From Allomesorhizobium camelthorni (GTDB lineage: Bacteria > Pseudomonadota > Alphaproteobacteria > Rhizobiales > Rhizobiaceae), in NCBI RefSeq assembly GCF_011045125.1, contig NZ_JAAKZF010000001.1, forward strand, positions 310,001 through 374,000: DNA of 64,000 nucleotides, read 5' to 3'. Position 1 is the stretch's first letter; every line of letters starts with the position of its first letter. The position numbers and the translations under genes are program-made. Below, piece by piece: positions 19,352 through 29,328 of this stretch. Below the pieces are notes generated by a model. That model did no database searches, was not told the origin of the DNA, and worked only from the letters and a program-made list of their open reading frames with translations.

Positions 19352-19957
19352 TCACGACCGTTCCATCGCTAAAGTCTGCGCCCCCTCCAGCCCGAGCGGC
19401 TGATGCGTTGCGGCCACGACGATCCCGCCATCATCGAGATGCGCCTTCATCAAGGCTGCGAACTGGTGTTCGGAGGCTTGGTCGAGCCCGGCGGTCGGCT
19501 CATCGAGCAGCCAGACGGGACGGTAGCTGACGAGCAGCCGGGCGATGGATGCGCGACGCCGCTGGCCTGTCGACAGGTAGCCGAAAGGCAGGTGCCCTAT
19601 ATCGCCGAGCCCGACGATCTCCAGCGCCTCGCTGCATTCCAGATGCGGCTCTCCCAGAAATTCCCGCCAGAAGCCGAGATTCTCGGCCACGGTCAGCGCC
19701 GTCTTCATCGCGTTTTCATGGCCGAGATAGTGGCTTGCCGCCGCGACGGTCGGAAAGATCTCGCCGCCCCCCTCAATCCTGACCGCCCCGGAGGAAGGCG
19801 GCAGCAAACCCGCCATAATGCGAAGCAGAGTCGATTTTCCGGCGCCGTTCGGGCCTGTGACGACAAGGCTTTCGCCGCCTTCGAGCGCAAACCCGACGCC
19901 GGAGAAAACCTGCTCGCCGCCGCGCTCGCCGCTCAGATTGTCGGCGATCAACCGCAT
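19352..19957 (-). CDS. ccmA: Heme ABC exporter ATP-binding protein CcmA
   Basis: ABC ATPase of the cytochrome c maturation system. The 201 residues carry Walker A GPNGAGKSTLL, the signature region LSTGQRRRASIARLL, Walker B WLLDEPTAGLD and the switch histidine in VVAATHQPL. It is somewhat short, as usual for CcmA. It is the first gene of the ccm operon. GGAGACGGGGGCAG precedes the ATG. Divergent acnA starts 276 bases away with an Irr-like palindrome between them, 61 bases upstream of the ccmA start. Confidence 0.94.
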   Translation of the reverse strand: MRLIADNLSGERGGEQVFSGVGFALEGGESLVVTGPNGAGKSTLLRIMAGLLPPSSGAVRIEGGGEIFPTVAAASHYLGHENAMKTALTVAENLGFWREFLGEPHLECSEALEIVGLGDIGHLPFGYLSTGQRRRASIARLLVSYRPVWLLDEPTAGLDQASEHQFAALMKAHLDDGGIVVAATHQPLGLEGAQTLAMERS

Positions 19958-20017
19958 CTGCCCCCGTCTCCGATTGTTCGCCGCGCGTGCGTCGCAGCAA
20001 TTTTACCTATCGTCGGT

Positions 20018-20032
20018 CTAGAACTATTCTAG
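20018..20032. promoter_or_regulatory. Candidate Irr box (iron control element) between ccmA and acnA
   Basis: The sequence CTAGAACTATTCTAG is a perfect 6-3-6 inverted repeat. Its core TAGAA-N3-TTCTA equals the centre of the rhizobial iron control element TTTAGAA-N3-TTCTAAA bound by Irr; the outer bases differ. Both flanking operons use iron: CcmA-G handle heme, and AcnA carries a [4Fe-4S] cluster. Irr commonly represses such genes under iron shortage, so the placement is biologically consistent. Binding is inferred, not shown. Confidence 0.6.
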
Positions 20033-20233
20033 GAAATTCTCTATACGCCGGACAACCGGGCCAGCGGTCGGCCCGGAAACCGAATTTGCGCCGAACCAAC
20101 GAACTCGCCGCCTTGAACGGCAGGACGCGGGGGACGGACAGCGGAAATGACCGTACCCGCACCTTTGCGCGTGATTCGCATGCCACAGGATTCCGTTCCC
20201 GTTTCGGCTGAACAGACCAAGATGGGATCGCAC

Positions 20234-22927
<2,694 letters not shown>

Positions 22928-22944
22928 TTATCATTTGAGCGCAT

Positions 22945-23655
22945 TCAGACCGCCGGAGACAATCTCTCCGGCGGTCTTACTTTGAGGGCCAGCGGGCGCG
23001 GCGCACCGTAGCGCGCCGTGGCGGCAAGCAGGATTGCCAGCATCAGCCCGTTCAGCGTGTGCCACAGGAAGTGCGTGCCGAGCGGAAACTCGTCGCATAT
23101 CTTGAGGTCGATCGCCCGGAAGGTGACGGAGGCGACGAATACTCCGGCTGCGGCGAAATTGTACCAGCCTGCCCGGCTGCCGCTTGCAAGAACCAGCGCC
23201 CCGAAGAACAGGAGCGCCAGGAAGGGCGGCAGGTAGCCTGTCGAACCGTTGGTGGCTTCCCGCAGCCAACCGGGCACGAGGAAGGTGATCAGGCCGGCAG
23301 CGGCATAGAAGGCGACGAAAATCGGCGCTGCCCTTTGCCAACTCATCCCCATGAAGCCGCGCAGATTCATCAGCGTGTAGGCCAGCGTGAAGCCTGCGAT
23401 GGGCAGGATGTCGGCCCATTTAGTCAACTCGTTGGCGAATGTGTGAAACAGCACCGAACCGGCGCCAATGGCCACGACCCACCACGCCAGGACTTCTGCG
23501 AAAGTGCCTGCGCCACATCTGCGGACCTCGCGAACGCCCCAGAGGCCGGCGGCGGCGAACGCCAGATTGCTCAGTGCATTGACCGGCTCCGCCCACAGGG
23601 CGGGCGAGGTCCGTTCGCAATAGAGGTCGATCTGGCTCATCAGCGCTTCGAGCAT
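22945..23655 (-). CDS. Ceramidase-family (alkaline ceramidase/CREST) membrane protein
   Basis: A 236-residue polytopic membrane protein with about seven hydrophobic segments, matching the alkaline ceramidase family (CREST superfamily of membrane hydrolases). The expected metal-site residues are present: SVLFHTFANELTKWAD (His and Asp) and THFLWHTLNG (two His). A Cys- and Trp-containing start DLYCERTSPALWAEP is also typical. The ATG at 23655 follows AGGAAAAATC; an ATG further up at 23673 is possible. Whether the substrate is ceramide or another amide lipid is unknown. It converges on acnA. Confidence 0.82.
   Translation of the reverse strand: MLEALMSQIDLYCERTSPALWAEPVNALSNLAFAAAGLWGVREVRRCGAGTFAEVLAWWVVAIGAGSVLFHTFANELTKWADILPIAGFTLAYTLMNLRGFMGMSWQRAAPIFVAFYAAAGLITFLVPGWLREATNGSTGYLPPFLALLFFGALVLASGSRAGWYNFAAAGVFVASVTFRAIDLKICDEFPLGTHFLWHTLNGLMLAILLAATARYGAPRPLALKVRPPERLSPAV
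22947..22977 (+). terminator. Strong hairpin after acnA, overlapping the ceramidase gene end
   Basis: Perfect 13-base arms AGACCGCCGGAGA (22947-22959) and TCTCCGGCGGTCT (22965-22977) enclose a 5-base loop. On the plus strand it is followed by a short T-containing stretch, so it can end acnA transcripts. One arm includes part of the stop codon of the converging ceramidase gene, so the stem is also transcribed from that side. Confidence 0.7.
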
Positions 23656-23779
23656 GATTTTTCCTGTTCGCACTGCATCGTTTCACCGCAACGTGACTTC
23701 CCGTTGAAGCTGCCGTCTGCCTATTCTTTCGGCAATCACAAGAAATCCGGTTCCGCCGGCAATAACAAGTTGGACGGCA

Positions 23780-24535
23780 ATGACATTCCGATTCTTTTCC
23801 ACGCTTGCGGCGGCGGCGTTGGCGCTGTCCGCGTTGGTCGGCGTCGCGCCGGCGGGGGAAGTGACACGGCCAGCCGGCGTGGTTGAGCTTTTCACCAGCC
23901 AGGGCTGCAGTTCATGCCCGCCGGCGGATGCGCTTTTGGCGGAACTTGCCGCGCGGGACGACATTGTGGCTCTCGCCTACCACGTCGACTATTGGGACTA
24001 TCTCGGCTGGCGCGACACGCTCGGCAGCCCTGAGAACACGGCTCGCCAGCATGGATATGGCAAGTCGTTCGGCATCCGCTCGGTCTATACGCCGCAGGCA
24101 GTCATCAACGGGCGCATCCATGTCAACGGTTCGAGCCGCGCCAAGGTATGGGACGCAATCGAAGAGCTGAAAGGATCGGGCGATGGCCTTGCTGTCGGAC
24201 TGACCATCACCCGCGCCGGCGAAAGCGTCGTGATCGACGCCGAAGCAGCAAAGGGTGAAGCGAAGAACGCTCACCTGGTGGTCGTCTATTTCGAGCCTAC
24301 TCAGCCGGTCGTGATCGATCGCGGCGAAAATGCGGGGCGCACGGTGACCTATTGGAACGCCGTGTCGGATGTTCAGACCGCCGGCATGTGGCACGGCAAG
24401 GCGGCCCGTTTCGAATTGCCGGCAAGTGAAGTGTCGAAGAAGGCCGGTTGCGCCGTGCTGCTCCAGTCGGTCAGCAAGGACGGCCTGCCGGGTCCCATTC
24501 TGGGCGCCGCGATGATCCGCAATCCGGGGAGTTGA
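23780..24535 (+). CDS. DUF1223 secreted thioredoxin-like protein
   Basis: A 251-residue protein with a signal peptide (about 1-25, ending PAGE). The DUF1223 core has a thioredoxin-like CxxC site, Cys43 and Cys46, in FTSQGCSSCPPADALL. Further conserved stretches are ALAYHVDYWDYLGWRDTLGSP and YTPQAVINGRIHVNGS, where the proline after the turn mirrors the cis-proline of thioredoxin folds. It should act in the periplasm, perhaps as a disulfide reductase; the substrate is unknown. A hairpin ending at 24580 follows the stop. Confidence 0.88.
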   Translation: MTFRFFSTLAAAALALSALVGVAPAGEVTRPAGVVELFTSQGCSSCPPADALLAELAARDDIVALAYHVDYWDYLGWRDTLGSPENTARQHGYGKSFGIRSVYTPQAVINGRIHVNGSSRAKVWDAIEELKGSGDGLAVGLTITRAGESVVIDAEAAKGEAKNAHLVVVYFEPTQPVVIDRGENAGRTVTYWNAVSDVQTAGMWHGKAARFELPASEVSKKAGCAVLLQSVSKDGLPGPILGAAMIRNPGS

Positions 24536-24545
24536 GGGCCGGAAT

Positions 24546-24580
24546 AAAAAACCGGCGCCAGCCAGGAGCTAACACCGGTT
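24546..24580 (-). terminator. Hairpin with T-run on the minus strand, also after DUF1223 gene
   Basis: Stem AACCGG (24575-24580 read on minus) with CCGGTT (24550-24555) encloses a GC-rich partly paired loop. On the minus strand it runs directly into six T, the form of an intrinsic terminator. No annotated minus-strand gene lies upstream before 25327, so it would end an unannotated transcript. On the plus strand the same stem is followed by TTTAATTTC and could weakly end the DUF1223 transcript. Confidence 0.5.
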
Positions 24581-24821
24581 TAATTTCAATATTGGGATCG
24601 TCGCACTCGGCTTTAAATTGAAAGCCGAGGTTGGTTCGATCCGACGCTGACCCGTGGGCGGGGGGCTTGGGGTTACGAGCCGGTGCCGGACCGAACCGTC
24701 TCAGGCAACGAGGCTAAGTTCGTCGGACATTGGGGCCGTAGCTGGGATAAAAAACGGCAGTAATGTGGCGAAGAATCACCAATCAATTCAGCCTGTACAC
24801 ATTTGTGATTCCATTCGTACG

Positions 24822-24888
24822 AATTCGGGACTGGACAAATCCAGCCCTGAATTTGGCCCGAATCAAACGGTTCGGGCTTGCATTTTTA
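24822..24888 (+). ncRNA. Candidate small RNA or leader: double hairpin ending in T-run
   Basis: A 13-base stem with one mismatch and one G-T pair (24822-24834 with 24841-24853, loop ACAAAT) is followed by a 7-base stem GCCCGAA/TTCGGGC (24856-24862 with 24871-24877). TTGCATTTTT comes next, as in intrinsic terminators. A palindrome TTCGTACGAA lies just before it at 24814-24823. The structure ends 52 bases before the DUF2794 gene, so it is either a free small RNA or an attenuating leader. The 404-base gap from 24536 to 24939 holds no evident protein gene. Confidence 0.4.
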
Positions 24889-24939
24889 AGGTGAACGCGC
24901 GACCTTTCCTTCGCAAAACCGTCACGAAAGGCCGTTTGC

Positions 24940-25326
24940 ATGACTGATCGCGGTAATGGAGCGGAGGGTAGGGAAGACACGGCCATACTGATCCCGCTCC
25001 ATGAGGCAAGACGCGAGCGGCTCGACCTTCCGGTAAGCTTCGATCGGCGCGAAATTGACCAGTTGCTACGGCTCTATGGACGAATGGTTGCTGCCAATGA
25101 GTGGCGCGACTATGCGATCGACCACCTCAACGACCGCGCCGTCTTCTCGGTTTTCCGCCGCGCCAGCGAAACCGCCCTTTTCCAGATCGTGAAAAACCCT
25201 AAGCTGGCCCGCAAGCAAGGCACCTTCAGCGTCGTGGCAGCGGGCGGCGTCATCCTCAAGCGCGGCCATGAACTGGCCCGTGTGCTCGGCGTGTTCGACA
25301 GGGCGCTGAAGCTGGTCAAGGCCTGA
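24940..25326 (+). CDS. DUF2794 family protein
   Basis: A 128-residue cytosolic protein of the alphaproteobacterial DUF2794 family, function unknown. Family features are LYGRMVAANEWRDYAIDHLNDRAVFSVFRR (in pieces, residues about 45-75), FQIVKNPKLARKQGTFSVVAAGGVILKRGHEL and a C-terminal basic helix. The N-terminal 25 residues are poorly conserved and charged. It stands alone after a structured intergenic region containing a candidate small RNA or leader. Confidence 0.85.
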   Translation: MTDRGNGAEGREDTAILIPLHEARRERLDLPVSFDRREIDQLLRLYGRMVAANEWRDYAIDHLNDRAVFSVFRRASETALFQIVKNPKLARKQGTFSVVAAGGVILKRGHELARVLGVFDRALKLVKA

Positions 25327-25439
25327 TTTCCCGAATTTGGACCTGTTTTTCCGATTCGGCGACCCGGATCGGAAACGGTCCGTCGCTTGATGGGTAGCCG
25401 TACACTGTATAGAGATCATGCGATCTGTGGATATCGTAC

Positions 25440-26096
25440 ATGAACGACCCAAAGCCGTTGAGCGCGCAAGATCGCCGCGAGCGTCAGAAGGCGGAAGTCC
25501 GCGCGGAACTCTTGGCAGCCGCGCATGAGCTGGTGCGGGAAGAAGGCTATGAAGGACTGACCATCCGCAAATTGGCCAAGCGGGTCGGCTACGCACCGAT
25601 GTCGGTTTACTCCTATTTCGCCGACAAGCACGCCATTCTCCATGCCATTGCCGACGATGCCTTCGAGTCCCTGGCGCGCCGCCTGGAGGCGCAGGCGCCG
25701 AAGGAGCCCTTGGCCGCACTCCGCAAGATGATGACGGAATACGCGGCTTTCGGGCTGGAAAATCCCAACGAATACCGCACAGTCTTCATGACCGACGATC
25801 ACACCCATGATCCCGGCCAGAGCATTGCCGAGCCTGAGAAACGCAATCCCGCACTGCAGCTACTACTCAAGCGTGTCCAAGCCTGCATGGACGCCGGCAT
25901 ATTCCAGGGCGACGTGCACGCCTTCGCAACGCTGTTGTGGTCGTTCGGGCACGGTACGGTCTCGCTGCTGATCACGTTTCCGCACTATCCCTTCGGCGAT
26001 CGCCAGAAATTCCTGGAGATGTCAATGGACGTAGCATTGGCTGGCTTGAAGGCGCACCCGGTCGATCCACTGATGCCGCCGGAAGCACGCTGCTGA
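25440..26096 (+). CDS. TetR/AcrR-family transcriptional regulator
   Basis: A 218-residue regulator. The N-terminal DNA-binding domain (about 15-65) shows ELLAAAHELVREEGYEGLTIRKLAKRVGYAPMSVYSYF in pieces, a typical TetR helix-turn-helix. The C-terminal ligand domain has the WHG-type pattern (FATLLWSFGHGTVSLL). A 5-4-5 inverted repeat AGATCATGCGATCT lies just upstream (25413-25426) and may be an autoregulatory operator. A small secreted-protein gene with paired palindromes in its promoter lies immediately downstream and is the best local target candidate. Confidence 0.9.
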   Translation: MNDPKPLSAQDRRERQKAEVRAELLAAAHELVREEGYEGLTIRKLAKRVGYAPMSVYSYFADKHAILHAIADDAFESLARRLEAQAPKEPLAALRKMMTEYAAFGLENPNEYRTVFMTDDHTHDPGQSIAEPEKRNPALQLLLKRVQACMDAGIFQGDVHAFATLLWSFGHGTVSLLITFPHYPFGDRQKFLEMSMDVALAGLKAHPVDPLMPPEARC

Positions 26097-26196
26097 TCCA
26101 CCGGAGCGGGCGATCGTGTTTCTCTCGCCCCGCCATGTGTAGCTCTGGTGGCAGAGTTCGCCTGATTTGAAATCCGCGTTGGGATCGAAAAGTATT

Positions 26197-26270
26197 TTCG
26201 TACGTGTACGAATTCACTCTTGAATCGCGCTGCCGCTGCTCGTATCTGTACATTGCAACGTACGTGTACG
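26197..26270 (+). promoter_or_regulatory. Promoter bracketed by two matching palindromic operators
   Basis: Site 1 TTCGTACGTGTACGAA (26197-26212) is a perfect 7-2-7 palindrome. Site 2 CGTACGTGTACG (26259-26270) repeats its central 5-2-5 core. Between them lies a plausible sigma-70 promoter: TTGAAT at 26220-26225, a 17-base spacer, TATCTG at 26243-26248, so transcription would start near 26255. Site 1 lies just before the -35 and site 2 just after the start point, a layout suited to repression. The adjacent TetR regulator is the natural candidate. Confidence 0.6.
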
Positions 26271-26289
26271 CTGACAACGGAGAACGACA

Positions 26290-26562
26290 ATGAAGAAGAT
26301 TGCCCTCGCGCTGGCCGGTATTCTGGCTCTGTCCGGCAACGCATTTGCCAATGACTTCGCCGCTACGCTGCATTATCCGGAATCACCACGCAGCGAGCCG
26401 CAGCCGACCAGGAAAGCGCTGGACAGCACCGTCACCTATTCGATCAAGCCGGAGATTTCGCGCAAGGTCGCGCCCCGCCGCGCCAACGATGCGCCGGGCG
26501 CGGTAAAGGACCGGCGCAGCGGCGTCACGGTCGACCCGTGGATCGTGCCGAACTTCCGTTGA
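26290..26562 (+). CDS. Small secreted protein of unknown function
   Basis: No family was recognised. The 90-residue protein has a clear signal peptide (MKKIALALAGILALSGNAFA, cleaved before ND). The mature 70 residues are rich in Arg, Pro and Ser, cysteine-free and probably disordered. An AACGGAGAACGAC ribosome site precedes the ATG. It ends before a bidirectional terminator. The promoter carries two matching palindromes, so it is likely tightly repressed, perhaps by the TetR protein encoded upstream. Confidence 0.78.
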   Translation: MKKIALALAGILALSGNAFANDFAATLHYPESPRSEPQPTRKALDSTVTYSIKPEISRKVAPRRANDAPGAVKDRRSGVTVDPWIVPNFR

Positions 26563-26615
26563 CTGTGGGACTACCGGCCGAACGAGCCGATCCGGGCGTC
26601 CGGCGACGGCCAACA

Positions 26616-26644
26616 AAAACGGCGGGCTTTGAGCCCGCCGTTTT
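26616..26644. terminator. Bidirectional intrinsic terminator between secreted-protein gene and rpsP
   Basis: The stem AAAACGGCGGGCT / AGCCCGCCGTTTT (26616-26628 with 26632-26644) has a TTG loop. T-runs occur on both strands because the arms carry A and T tails. It closes both the plus-strand small secreted-protein gene and the minus-strand ffh-aroQ-rpsP operon. Confidence 0.9.
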
Positions 26645-26663
26645 CATTCGGTGTTGCGCCAAA

Positions 26664-27056
26664 TCAGCTGGCGGCGGCTTCCTCGGCGGGGGCCGGCGCG
26701 GCCGCGGCGGCGGCAGCCTCTTCCTGCGCCTTCTTGATCGCATCGATGCGTTCCTGGGCCTTCTTGCCCGGCAGCGCCTTGTTCGGGTTCAGACGTGCTT
26801 CGCGCTTCGACAGGCCGGCCTCGTCGAGGAAGCGGGCGACGCGATCGGTCGGCAGCGCGCCGTGGCCGAGCCAATGCTTGATGCGATCGGCGTCGAGCTT
26901 GACGCGCTCGCCGCCTTCACGCGGCAGCAGCGGGTTCCAGGCGCCGACGGTCTCGATGAAACGGCCATCGCGCGGCGAGCGCACGTCGGCGATAACGATG
27001 TGGTAGTAGGGACGCTTCTTGGAGCCCGCGCGGGCCAGGCGAATTTTCAGTGACAT
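26664..27056 (-). CDS. rpsP: 30S ribosomal protein S16
   Basis: Small-subunit protein of 130 residues, beginning [23 protein letters not shown] and continuing WNPLLP and [21 protein letters not shown], all S16 signatures. The C-terminal 20 residues are an Ala/Glu-rich extension common in alphaproteobacteria. TTAGGAGAAGAAA precedes the ATG. It follows aroQ. In many Rhizobiales rpsP is followed by rimM, trmD and rplS, but here the operon ends at a terminator right after rpsP. Confidence 0.97.
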   Translation of the reverse strand: MSLKIRLARAGSKKRPYYHIVIADVRSPRDGRFIETVGAWNPLLPREGGERVKLDADRIKHWLGHGALPTDRVARFLDEAGLSKREARLNPNKALPGKKAQERIDAIKKAQEEAAAAAAAPAPAEEAAAS

Positions 27057-27102
27057 TTTCTTCTCCTAAAAGTGCAGTTCGCTTGATCTGAGGGTGGGTA
27101 TT

Positions 27103-27441
27103 CTATTCGCCGATCTTCACGGCTGAATTTCTGGTCTCGCCGCCATTGGCCGCGAGCATTTCGTGATGGCGGATGACCTCGCGGATGATGAAGTTCAGGA
27201 ACTTTTCCGCGAAATCGGGATCGAGCTGGGCATCGTCGGCAAGCCGGCGCAGCCTTGCTATCTGGGCCTGCTCCCGCGCCGGATCGGCCGCCGGCAGGCC
27301 GTGCGTGGCTTTGAGGACGCCGACCGCCTTGGTGCAGCGGAAGCGCTCGGCGAGCATATGGATAAGTGCGGCGTCGATATTGTCGATCGAGGCGCGCAGC
27401 TCTCCGAGCTGCGCCTGAGGGCTGTCGTTCATCGCGCTCAT
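27103..27441 (-). CDS. aroQ: Chorismate mutase, AroQ type
   Basis: Monofunctional chorismate mutase making prephenate for phenylalanine and tyrosine synthesis. The 112 residues form the all-helical AroQ fold: LGELRASIDNIDAALIHMLAERF (helix 1 with the catalytic Arg region), KATHGLPAADPAREQAQIARL and FAEKFLNFIIREVIRHHE. The start ATG overlaps the ffh stop (ATGA), implying coupling; an ATG three codons in is also possible. The ffh-aroQ-rpsP order is known from Sinorhizobium-type genomes. Confidence 0.92.
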   Translation of the reverse strand: MSAMNDSPQAQLGELRASIDNIDAALIHMLAERFRCTKAVGVLKATHGLPAADPAREQAQIARLRRLADDAQLDPDFAEKFLNFIIREVIRHHEMLAANGGETRNSAVKIGE

Positions 27442-29027
27442 TTCTTCTTCCCCAGACCAGGCAGGCCGCCTCCGCCAAGGCCCGGCAGTTTAGCGCCGCC
27501 AGGCAGCCCGGGCAGACCGCCGCCCCCCAATCCTGGAAGCCCGCCCGGCAAGCCTTTGCCGAGGCCCGCCGCCTGCGCCTGCTTCTGCAGCGCTTCGAGC
27601 TGCTTCGGATCCATCTTGGAAAGATCCGGCATGCCTCCCATGCCGCCCATACCGCCTGCAAGCCCGCCGAGCCCCATCTTTGAGGCCAGCCCGCCCATCA
27701 TGCCGCGCATCATACCGCCGCCCTTGCCCTTGCCGCCCATGGCCTTCATCATGTCGGCCATCTGGCGATGCATCTTCAGGAGCTTGTTGATTTCGGCTGC
27801 GTCCGTGCCGGAGCCCGCAGCGATGCGCTTCTTGCGCGAATGCTTGAGAATATCCGGGTTGGTGCGCTCAGCCTTGGTCATCGAGCGGATGATTGCGATC
27901 TGCCGGCCGAACATCCTGTCGTCGAGACCGGCGGCGGCCATCTGGTCCTTCATTTTGCCCATGCCGGGCATCATTCCCATGATGCCGCCCATGCCGCCCA
28001 TCTTCTGCATCTGGCCGAGCTGGTCGGCGAGATCGTTCAGGTCGAACTTGCCCGACTGCATCTTCTTGGCCATCGCCGCGGCCTTTTCCGCGTCGATGGT
28101 TTCGGCGGCCTTCTCGACCAGCGAGACGATGTCGCCCATGCCCAGAATGCGGTCGGCGATGCGCTTGGGATGAAATTCCTCCAGCGCATCCATCTTCTCG
28201 CCGGTGCCAATGAGCTTGACCGGCTTGCCGGTCACGGCGCGCATCGAGAGCGCGGCGCCGCCGCGCCCGTCGCCGTCCATGCGCGTCAGGATCAGGCCCG
28301 TTATTCCGACCCGCTCGTCAAAGCTCTTGGCAAGATTGACGGCGTCCTGGCCGGTCAGGCTGTCGGCGACGAGCAGAATCTCGTGCGGCGACGACACCCG
28401 CTTGATATCGGCCATTTCGACCATCAGCGGCTCGTCGATATGGGTGCGGCCGGCCGTGTCGAGAATGACGACATCATGGCCGCCGAGCCTGCCTGCCTGC
28501 ACGGCGCGCTTTGCGATATCGACCGGCGACTGGCCGGCGACGATCGGCAGCGTCGCCACTTTCGTCTGCTCGCCGAGCTGGCGAAGCTGTTCCTGGGCGG
28601 CCGGGCGGCGCGTGTCGAGCGACGCCATCAGCACCTTCTTGCCCTGGCGCTCGACAAGACGCTTGGCGATCTTCGCGGATGTCGTGGTCTTGCCCGAGCC
28701 CTGCAGGCCGACCATCATCACGACCACCGGCGCCGGCGCATTGAGATCGATCGTCTGGCCTTCGCTGCCCAGCATCTCGACCAGCTCGTCATGGACGATC
28801 TTGACGACCATCTGGCCAGGCTTGATCGATTTGACGACCGCAGCGCCCACAGCCTTGGCGCGAACCTTGTCGACGAAGGAACGTACGACATCGAGCGCCA
28901 CGTCGGCTTCGATGAGCGCACGACGTACCTCGCGCAGCGCCGCCGACACATCGGCTTCCGACAGTGCGCCACGGCCGGTGAGGCCGTTTAGAATTGAACC
29001 AAGTCGCTCTTGCAGCGATTCGAACAT
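27438..29027 (-). CDS. ffh: Signal recognition particle protein Ffh
   Basis: SRP GTPase that binds signal sequences on ribosomes. The 529 residues begin MFESLQERLGSILNGLTGRG, with the NG domain showing GLQGSGKTTTSAKIAK, DTAGR and TRMDGDGRGG. The Met-rich M domain binds 4.5S RNA (GMGDIVSLVEKA, SMTKAERTNPDIL, RKKRIAAGSG). The C-terminus is an unusual Gly/Met-rich tail (repeated GGM) of about 90 residues. ATG at 29027 with AAGGAAGAACA upstream is the family start; the frame is open further up. FtsY is encoded at 13317-14966. Confidence 0.96.
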   Translation of the reverse strand: MFESLQERLGSILNGLTGRGALSEADVSAALREVRRALIEADVALDVVRSFVDKVRAKAVGAAVVKSIKPGQMVVKIVHDELVEMLGSEGQTIDLNAPAPVVVMMVGLQGSGKTTTSAKIAKRLVERQGKKVLMASLDTRRPAAQEQLRQLGEQTKVATLPIVAGQSPVDIAKRAVQAGRLGGHDVVILDTAGRTHIDEPLMVEMADIKRVSSPHEILLVADSLTGQDAVNLAKSFDERVGITGLILTRMDGDGRGGAALSMRAVTGKPVKLIGTGEKMDALEEFHPKRIADRILGMGDIVSLVEKAAETIDAEKAAAMAKKMQSGKFDLNDLADQLGQMQKMGGMGGIMGMMPGMGKMKDQMAAAGLDDRMFGRQIAIIRSMTKAERTNPDILKHSRKKRIAAGSGTDAAEINKLLKMHRQMADMMKAMGGKGKGGGMMRGMMGGLASKMGLGGLAGGMGGMGGMPDLSKMDPKQLEALQKQAQAAGLGKGLPGGLPGLGGGGLPGLPGGAKLPGLGGGGLPGLGKKK

Positions 29028-29108
29028 TGTTCTTCCTTGTGTCTCTGAGCGGTTTCCCCGCCCAGAGGTAATGTCTCCGCGCATGAGAGCCAAGCTATAG
29101 CCAAAGCC

Positions 29109-29143
29109 AAAAAGCACCCGGGGGCGCATCGCGCTGCCGGGTG
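29109..29143 (-). terminator. Terminator-like hairpin upstream of ffh
   Basis: On the minus strand, CACCCGG (29137-29143) pairs with CCGGGTG (29115-29121) around a GC-rich loop. It is followed by C and five T (29109-29113), then GG. It lies about 80 bases upstream of the ffh start. It could end an upstream small RNA or attenuate read-through into ffh. Confidence 0.55.
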
Positions 29144-29301
29144 TTGGCCTCCAGGATCGATTTATACCTCTAAGGGTCCCGGTCGGCTGCTCGGAGTCTG
29201 TACTCGTCGCGGAATTTGCAGCGCAAGAACATCATGCAGCGCCAAATGTCAAGGTAGTGACGGGAACGACCTCGCCAGCGAGACATCGCATTTAGATGAA
29301 C

Positions 29302-29328
29302 GAACGCCGGGCTATGTGCCCGGCGTTC
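29302..29328 (-). terminator. Hairpin after the SH3/DUF1236 gene
   Basis: Perfect arms GAACGCCGGGC (29302-29312) and GCCCGGCGTTC (29318-29328) with a 5-base loop lie 21 bases past the stop of the minus-strand SH3/DUF1236 gene. The tail is GTTCATCTAAA with no long T-run, so termination strength is uncertain. Confidence 0.6.

Noticed and set aside
20147-20233. Upstream extension of aconitase by 29 residues
   Set aside because: The extension is not part of the AcnA fold. The GTG at 20234 matches the usual MSKSLDSF start of rhizobial AcnA.
24600-24660. GGTTCGATCC resembling a tRNA or tmRNA T-loop
   Set aside because: Stem pairing around the loop fails for the normal 7-base T loop, and no acceptor stem, CCA or alphaproteobacterial tag sequence was found.
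29028-29300. SRP (4.5S) RNA next to ffh
   Set aside because: The conserved SRP RNA core was not present. Only hairpins and a terminator-like tail were found.
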